A stretch of DNA of 12,637 bases from Pseudomonadota bacterium (GTDB taxonomy: Bacteria > Pseudomonadota > Gammaproteobacteria > Burkholderiales > Burkholderiaceae_C): assembly GCA_018241985.1 (NCBI GenBank), contig JAFECV010000012.1, positions 1 through 12,637 of the forward strand, read 5' to 3'. Under the pieces are notes generated by a model. It ran no database searches. It was not told where the DNA came from and worked only from the letters and a program-made list of their open reading frames with translations. The position numbers and the translations under genes were made by a program. Below, one piece after another: positions 8,061 through 12,637 of the stretch; position 1 is the stretch's first letter, and the number at the start of each line of letters is the position of its first letter.

Positions 8061-8119
8061 AAACGCCGGTATGCGACCCTCTGCCCTGCCATCCTGCCTC
8101 GGCTCCCCTACACTTAAAC

Positions 8120-10696
8120 ATGGTCGGACTTTCGTCGCCTGAACAGCCGCCGCGCACCACCTCGCTGCGCGAGCGGATGGCCGCGTGGCGCCACGGCTGG
8201 CGCGGCTGGTGGCGGCGCCAGAGCCCGGCGCGGCAGGACCGGCTCGCGATCCTCGCGCCGCTGGCCGCGGTGCTGCTGTTCCTGGCCGCGATCGTCACCG
8301 CGTTCTGGTACCTGCAGGTCGAGGAGATGGACCGCGAGCAGGAAGCGGTCAAGCGCGACGTCGAATACGCGCAGCAGCGCCTGCGGCTGCGCCTGCTCGA
8401 GCGCCAGGAGCAGCTGATGCGGCTCGCGCGCGACGTGTCGAACCAGGACGTCGATCCGCAGGAGTTCACCGCGCGCGCCGAGTCGCTCGAGGCGCAGTAC
8501 CCGGAGCTGCTCGCGGTCACCTGGATCAACGCGCGGCGCCGCATCGTCGCCAGCCAGTCGGCGCCGAGCGTGCCGACGGCGCAGCAGCGCATCCCCGGCG
8601 AGATCCTGCGCGTCGGCGACACCGAGAACAGCTACAGCCTGGCGCGCGAACTGCAGCAGCCGGTCTATGCCCAGCCGCCGGCCGAGCGCGACCAGGTCGC
8701 GCTGCTGCAGCTGCACGTTCCGCTCGCCGACGGCGGCCGCTTTGCCGGCGTCGTGCTCGGCGAGTATTCGCTCGACGGCCTGGTGCGCTACGGCGTGCCG
8801 CCCGACGTGCTCGCCAAGTACGCGGTCACGCTGCTCGACGACCACGACCACGTGCTCGCCGGCAACACGGTGCCGGCGCGCAAGCCCGGCCCGCACCTGC
8901 TGCCCTGGGACGCGCAGCCGAACGCGTACGAGGTGCCGGTCTCGCCGGTCGGCAACGGCCTGGTGATCCGCGCGCAGGCGTACCGCACGTCCACCGGCAT
9001 CGTCGGCAGCGGTCTGTTCTGGCTGGTCTGCACGCTGAGCGTGCTCACCGCCTGGATGCTGATCGCCACCTGGCGCCACACCCGGCGGCGCATGCAGGCG
9101 CAGCAGGCGCTGGTGTCCGAGACCAATTTCCGCCGCGCGATGGAGAACTCGATGCTGACCGGCATGCGCGCGCTCGACATGCGCGGCCGCATCACCTACG
9201 TGAACGCGGCGTTCTGCCAGATGACCGGCTGGAGCGAGGCCGACCTGGTGGGGCGCAGCGCGCCGTTCCCGTACTGGCCCGATGCCGACCTGGACGCGCT
9301 CGCCGCGCGGCTCGACGACGAGATCAACGGGCGCACCATCCCCGGCGGCTTCCAGGTGCGGGTCAAGCGCAGCGACGGCTCGCTGTTCGACGCGCGCATG
9401 TACACCTCGCCGCTGATCGACGCGCGCGGCCAGCAGACCGGCTGGATGACGTCGATGACCGACATCACCGAGCCGAACCGGATCCGCGACCAGCTCTCGG
9501 CCTCGTACGAGCGCTTCACGACCGTGCTCGAGGCGCTCGATGCGTCGGTGTCGGTGGCGCCGCTCGGCAGCAAGGAGCTGCTGTTCGCGAACAAGCTGTA
9601 CCGGTTCTGGTTCGGCTCGAACACCGTCGGGCACCTGCAGCTGCTGGCGCAGGCCGGCACGGTCGCGGCCAGCCATTCGGGCGACGACGAGCCCGAGGAC
9701 GACGTCGACATGTACATGGGCCTGCCGGCCGAAACCCTGACCGCCGGCCAGCCGGGCCACTCCGAAGTGCTGATGCCCGAGCTGGGGCGCTGGCTCGAGG
9801 TGCGCACGCGCTACCTCACCTGGGTCGACGGCCGGCTCGCGCAGCTGGTGATCGCGACCGACATCACCGCGCGCCGCCATGCCGAGGAGCAGGCCGCGTC
9901 GCAGGCCGAGCGCGCGCAGACCGCGAGCCGGCTGATCACGATGGGCGAGATGGCGTCCAGCGTCGCGCACGAGCTGAACCAGCCGCTGACCGCGATCAAC
10001 AACTACTGCAACGGCATGATCTCGCGCCTCATGGGCCGGCAGATCTCGGACGACGAACTGCTCGCCGCGCTCGACAAGACCGCGCGCCAGGCGCAGCGCG
10101 CGGGCCAGGTGATCCAGCGCATCCGCTCGTTCGTCAAGCGCAGCGAGCCGAACCGCACGCTGGCCGACGTCGGCGTGCTGGTGAACGAAGCGGTCGAACT
10201 CGCCGGCATCGAGCTGCGCCGGCGCAACGTGCGGCTGAACCACTATGTCGCCGCGCGGCTGCCGCGCATCCTGATCGATCCGATCCTGATCGAGCAGGTG
10301 CTGGTGAACCTGCTGAAGAACGCGGCCGAATCGATCGAGGCGTCCGAGCGGCCCGCGGCGCAGCGCAGCGTGGAACTGCGCGTCGTGCCGCGCGATCACG
10401 ACGGGCAGCCGGTCCTCGAATTCTCGGTGCTCGACTCGGGCAAGGGCATCGGGCCCGATGTCATGGAGCGGCTGTACGAAGCGTTCTTCTCGACCAAGCC
10501 CGAAGGCATGGGCATCGGCCTCAGCCTGTGCCGCAGCATCGTCGAATCGCACCAGGGCCGGATGCAGGCGGAGAACCTCTACAATGGCGGCGAAATCGCG
10601 GGCTGCCGCTTTTCCTTCTGGCTACCGCTGATCGGCGCTGCCGACAGCACTAGCGATTCCATAGCAACGGCGCCGCACGGCAAGGTAGCTGCATGA
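8120..10696 (+). CDS. Membrane sensor histidine kinase with two PAS-like domains (DctS/FixL-like)
   Basis: This 858-residue inner-membrane sensor kinase has a basic Arg/Trp-rich N-tail (1-41), TM1 (about 42-64), a periplasmic sensor region (about 65-294, possibly Cache-like), TM2 (about 295-317), a PAS domain (about 335-455, NSMLTGMRALDMRGRITYVN), a second PAS-like domain (about 460-585) with the acidic loop GDDEPEDDVD, and a HisKA/HATPase module. H617 in SSVAHELNQPL is the phosphorylated histidine. N734 (NLLKNAAE), DSGKGIG (772-778), FFSTK (789-793) and GMGIGLS (796-802) are the N, G1, F and G2 boxes, all intact. The HELNQPL type fits FixL, DctB, DctS and TodS kinases; layout and FixJ-type partner resemble DctS/DctR, which respond to C4-dicarboxylates, but the ligand here is unknown. 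The ATG at 8120 has no clear ribosome-binding site; an ATG at 8177 after GAGCGG is an alternative start. It overlaps the regulator gene by ATGA. Confidence 0.93.
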   Translation: MVGLSSPEQPPRTTSLRERMAAWRHGWRGWWRRQSPARQDRLAILAPLAAVLLFLAAIVTAFWYLQVEEMDREQEAVKRDVEYAQQRLRLRLLERQEQLMRLARDVSNQDVDPQEFTARAESLEAQYPELLAVTWINARRRIVASQSAPSVPTAQQRIPGEILRVGDTENSYSLARELQQPVYAQPPAERDQVALLQLHVPLADGGRFAGVVLGEYSLDGLVRYGVPPDVLAKYAVTLLDDHDHVLAGNTVPARKPGPHLLPWDAQPNAYEVPVSPVGNGLVIRAQAYRTSTGIVGSGLFWLVCTLSVLTAWMLIATWRHTRRRMQAQQALVSETNFRRAMENSMLTGMRALDMRGRITYVNAAFCQMTGWSEADLVGRSAPFPYWPDADLDALAARLDDEINGRTIPGGFQVRVKRSDGSLFDARMYTSPLIDARGQQTGWMTSMTDITEPNRIRDQLSASYERFTTVLEALDASVSVAPLGSKELLFANKLYRFWFGSNTVGHLQLLAQAGTVAASHSGDDEPEDDVDMYMGLPAETLTAGQPGHSEVLMPELGRWLEVRTRYLTWVDGRLAQLVIATDITARRHAEEQAASQAERAQTASRLITMGEMASSVAHELNQPLTAINNYCNGMISRLMGRQISDDELLAALDKTARQAQRAGQVIQRIRSFVKRSEPNRTLADVGVLVNEAVELAGIELRRRNVRLNHYVAARLPRILIDPILIEQVLVNLLKNAAESIEASERPAAQRSVELRVVPRDHDGQPVLEFSVLDSGKGIGPDVMERLYEAFFSTKPEGMGIGLSLCRSIVESHQGRMQAENLYNGGEIAGCRFSFWLPLIGAADSTSDSIATAPHGKVAA

Positions 10697-11319
10697 GCTT
10701 GATCCCGAAAAAAGGCACCGTCTACGTGGTCGACGACGACGAGGCGGTGCGCGATTCGCTGCAATGGCTGCTCGAGGGCAAGGACTACCGGGTCCGCTGC
10801 TTCGAATCGGCGGAATCGTTCCTCGGCCGCTACGACCCGCGCGAGGTCGCGTGCCTGATCGTCGACATCCGCATGGGCGGAATGACCGGCATGGACCTGC
10901 AGGACCGCCTGCTCGAACGCCAGTCGCCGCTGCCGGTGGTGTTCATCACCGGCCACGGCGACGTGCCGATGGCGGTGTCCACGATGAAGAAGGGCGCGAT
11001 GGATTTCATCCAGAAGCCGTTCAAGGAGCAGGAACTGCTGAACCTGGTCGAGCGCATGCTCGAGACCGCGCGCAGCACCTTCGACGACCACCAGCAGGCG
11101 GCGAGCCGCGACGCGCTGCTGGCCAAGCTGACCTCGCGCGAGGCGCAGGTGCTCGAGCGCATCGTCGCCGGGCGGCTGAACAAGCAGATCGCCGACGACC
11201 TCGGCATCAGCATCAAGACCGTCGAGGCGCACCGCGCCAACATCATGGAAAAGCTCGGCGCGAACACCGTCGCCGACCTGCTGAAGATCGCGCTGGGCCA
11301 GACCACCGCGAAGATCTGA
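10693..11319 (+). CDS. FixJ/NarL-family response regulator
   Basis: This 208-residue cytoplasmic DNA-binding regulator is the evident partner of the upstream kinase. The receiver domain (about 8-125) has the acidic pocket D14-D15, phosphoacceptor D58 (CLIVDIRM), T86 (FITGHGD) and K108 (IQKPF). After a short linker the LuxR-type HTH spans about 145-205 (LTSREAQVLERIVAGRLNKQ, then IKTVEAHRANIMEKLGA), the standard FixJ/TodT/DctR order. The start ATG overlaps the kinase stop (ATGA), and AAGG lies seven bases before it, so the pair is translationally coupled. An intrinsic terminator follows at 11347-11374. The targets are not shown by the sequence. Since the pair diverges from aceE, the pdh operon or a carboxylate uptake system is a plausible target. 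Confidence 0.95.
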   Translation: MSLIPKKGTVYVVDDDEAVRDSLQWLLEGKDYRVRCFESAESFLGRYDPREVACLIVDIRMGGMTGMDLQDRLLERQSPLPVVFITGHGDVPMAVSTMKKGAMDFIQKPFKEQELLNLVERMLETARSTFDDHQQAASRDALLAKLTSREAQVLERIVAGRLNKQIADDLGISIKTVEAHRANIMEKLGANTVADLLKIALGQTTAKI

Positions 11320-11320
11320 A

Positions 11321-11337
11321 GCTACAAATAAAATAGC
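11321..11337. repeat. Short inverted repeat GCTA-N9-TAGC
   Basis: This AT-rich 17-base element with GCTA/TAGC ends begins one base after the regulator stop codon. Similar GCTA...TAGC elements recur in Comamonadaceae genomes as I recall; GCTAC/GTAGC in the aceF linker (4774-4790) is of the same shape. Membership in a dispersed family is unproven. Confidence 0.4.
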
Positions 11338-11346
11338 ACACCCTCA

Positions 11347-11374
11347 GCGCCCGCAGCCGGCTTGCGGGCGTTTT
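11347..11374 (+). terminator. Intrinsic terminator after the two-component genes
   Basis: CGCCCGCA (11348-11355) and TGCGGGCG (11363-11370) form a perfect 8-bp stem with a 7-base loop, followed by TTTT. It separates the regulator from folD, whose ribosome-binding site starts only five bases after the T-run. Confidence 0.85.
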
Positions 11375-11391
11375 CATTGGAAGAACCGAAG

Positions 11392-12258
11392 ATGACTGCC
11401 CAGTTGATCGACGGCAACGCGATTGCCGCCCACATCCGCGCCGAGGTCGCGCACCGCACCGCCGCGCTGCAGGCGCGCGGCATCCGCCCGCGGCTCGCGA
11501 TCGTGCTGGTCGGCGACGACCCGGCGAGCCAGGTCTACGTGAAGCACAAGGCCAACGACAGCACGCAGACCGGGCTCGTCGCCGACCTGGAGCGCTACCC
11601 GGCTATCTTTCCCGAGGCCGAGCTGCTCGCGCGCATCCATGCGCTGAACGCGGACCCGGCGGTGCACGGCATCCTGGTGCAGTTGCCGCTGCCGAAGCAC
11701 ATGGACGCGCATCGCGTGATCGAGGCGATCGCGCCGGCGAAGGACGTTGACGGCTTTCACGTCGCGAACGCCGGCGCGCTGCTGGTCGGGCGGCCCGGCT
11801 TTCGGCCGTGCACGCCGTACGGCTGCATGAAAATGCTCGAGCACATCGGCTGCGAGCTCGCGGGCCGGCACGCGGTGGTGATCGGGCGCAGCAACATCGT
11901 CGGCAAGCCGATGGCGCTGCTGCTGCTGCAGAAGAACGCGACCGTCACGATCTGCCACAGCGCGACGCGCGACCTCGCGGCGATCACGCAGCAGGCGGAC
12001 GTGATCGTCGCCGCGGTCGGCCGTCGCAACCTGGTCACGGCCGACATGGTCAAGCCCGGCGCGGTGGTGATCGACGTCGGCATGAACCGCGACGCCGACG
12101 GTAAGCTCTGCGGCGACGTCGACTTCGCCGGCGTGCGCGAGGTCGCGGGCTGGATCACGCCGGTCCCCGGCGGCGTCGGCCCGATGACGCGCGCGATGCT
12201 GCTGGTGAACACGATCGAGGCCGCTGAACGCGCCGCCGCGCATCCCACGCCGGGTTGA
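11392..12258 (+). CDS. folD: Bifunctional methylenetetrahydrofolate dehydrogenase/methenyltetrahydrofolate cyclohydrolase
   Basis: This 288-residue cytoplasmic enzyme of one-carbon metabolism interconverts 5,10-methylene-, methenyl- and 10-formyl-tetrahydrofolate using NADP. The length matches the family. Residues Y49 and K53 (YVKHK) are the active-site pair. QLPLP (97-101) and DVDGFH (118-123) belong to the catalytic domain, GRSNIVGKP (165-173) to the NADP-binding Rossmann domain, and [11 protein letters not shown] (256-266) is the C-terminal signature. Start: ATG at 11392 with GGAAG (11379-11383) eight bases upstream; an in-frame TTG at 11362 lies inside the terminator and is rejected. No promoter was identified; the gene starts just after the terminator of the upstream pair, so it may depend on read-through or a promoter within the regulator gene. 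The sequence has a Comamonadaceae look ([20 protein letters not shown]). Confidence 0.97.
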   Translation: MTAQLIDGNAIAAHIRAEVAHRTAALQARGIRPRLAIVLVGDDPASQVYVKHKANDSTQTGLVADLERYPAIFPEAELLARIHALNADPAVHGILVQLPLPKHMDAHRVIEAIAPAKDVDGFHVANAGALLVGRPGFRPCTPYGCMKMLEHIGCELAGRHAVVIGRSNIVGKPMALLLLQKNATVTICHSATRDLAAITQQADVIVAAVGRRNLVTADMVKPGAVVIDVGMNRDADGKLCGDVDFAGVREVAGWITPVPGGVGPMTRAMLLVNTIEAAERAAAHPTPG

Positions 12259-12288
12259 ACGCCGCGGCCCTGCCGCAAAATGCGGGGC

Positions 12289-12637
12289 ATGACCAACGCT
12301 CCTTCTTCTGCCCCCTCTTCCGCTTCTTCTCCCGTTGCAACCGCAGCGGCGCCGGCGTCCGCCGCCAACCCGCTGCTCGACTTCACCGACCTCCCGCTGT
12401 TCGACCGCATCGCACCCGAGCATGTCGCGCCGGCGCTGGACCGGCTGCTGGCCGATGCCGACGCGGCGCTGGCCGCGCGCTACGACGGAAGCGACGCCGC
12501 GGCCAACCCGTTCCTGCATCTGGCGATGCACCTGGCGATCAGCGAGCAATGCTCGATCGACCAGCCGCGCGGCATCCGGCAGGCGGTCGAACTGCTGTGC
12601 CGCAGGCGCGGCTCGCTGCACGACGCGCACCACGAGG
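12289..12637 (+). CDS. Chimeric ORF: PrlC-like N-terminus joined to DUF1841-like sequence, 3' end missing
   Basis: The ORF starts at ATG 12289, 30 bases after folD, and is open for 116 codons to the window edge. Residues 2-26 are low-complexity Ser/Ala/Pro. Residues 27-62 (NPLLDFTDLPLFDRIAPEHV and onward) match the start of M3-family oligopeptidase A (PrlC), a cytoplasmic zinc metallopeptidase. From about residue 60, and certainly from 73 (NPFLHLAMHLAISEQCSIDQ, then PRGIRQAVELL), the sequence is that of a DUF1841 protein, an uncharacterised family normally encoded by its own gene. No PrlC sequence resembling its second part is seen. The join falls in DADAALAAR, where both families have similar Ala/Asp-rich sequence. 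It may be a true deletion fusion, or an assembly error at the end of a contig. GGGG lies just ahead of the ATG as a poor ribosome-binding site. The two halves are recognised from memory of the families. Confidence 0.75.
   Translation, partial: MTNAPSSAPSSASSPVATAAAPASAANPLLDFTDLPLFDRIAPEHVAPALDRLLADADAALAARYDGSDAAANPFLHLAMHLAISEQCSIDQPRGIRQAVELLCRRRGSLHDAHHE

Noticed and set aside
7933..8119. PdhR-type operator
   Set aside because: No AATTGGT-N3-ACCAATT-like sequence is present in the region.
8114..10552. 812-codon open frame on the minus strand opposite the histidine kinase
   Set aside because: It is a frame shadow of a kinase with all boxes intact; the product is low-complexity His/Arg/Ala sequence with no family features.
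11362..11391. Upstream TTG start for folD adding ten residues
   Set aside because: The TTG lies within the terminator hairpin, while the ATG at 11392 has a good ribosome-binding site at proper spacing and gives the normal FolD N-terminus.

Overview
The window reads as a high-GC beta-proteobacterial chromosome segment, most likely Burkholderiales and probably Comamonadaceae. The reasons are: codons ending almost always in G or C; an E1-E2-E3 pyruvate dehydrogenase operon whose E3 carries its own lipoyl domain; a proteasome-like gene of the type known as beta-proteobacteria proteasome homologue; and a FolD sequence of Comamonadaceae character. No mobile element, tRNA, rRNA or CRISPR array was seen. 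Genes are packed tightly and no gene-free stretch reaches 300 bases. The longest gap is the 187-base divergent region 7933-8119.

Minus strand, in order of transcription (7932 down to 1): aceE (E1), aceF (E2 with two lipoyl domains), a 194-residue Ntn-hydrolase/proteasome homologue overlapping the aceF stop codon, lpdA (E3 with one lipoyl domain), an intrinsic terminator, and the first 309 codons of an MFS transporter that runs off the left edge. aceE, aceF and lpdA together encode the complex that converts pyruvate to acetyl-CoA. The proteasome homologue sits between E2 and E3 and appears to be co-transcribed and possibly translationally coupled with them.

Plus strand (8120 to 12637): a membrane sensor histidine kinase with a periplasmic sensor and two PAS-like domains, and its FixJ-type response regulator (4-base overlap). 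Then come an intrinsic terminator, folD, and a 3'-incomplete ORF. That ORF starts like oligopeptidase A (PrlC) but continues as a DUF1841 protein. The two-component system diverges from aceE across a short AT-rich region that holds a candidate aceE promoter and two dyad sequences. This makes control of the pdh operon by the pair a reasonable but unproven idea.

The points most worth a second look are the proteasome homologue inside the pdh operon, the PrlC/DUF1841 chimera at the right edge (real fusion or misassembly), the near-identical lipoyl modules of aceF and lpdA, and the terminator placed directly in front of the MFS start codon.
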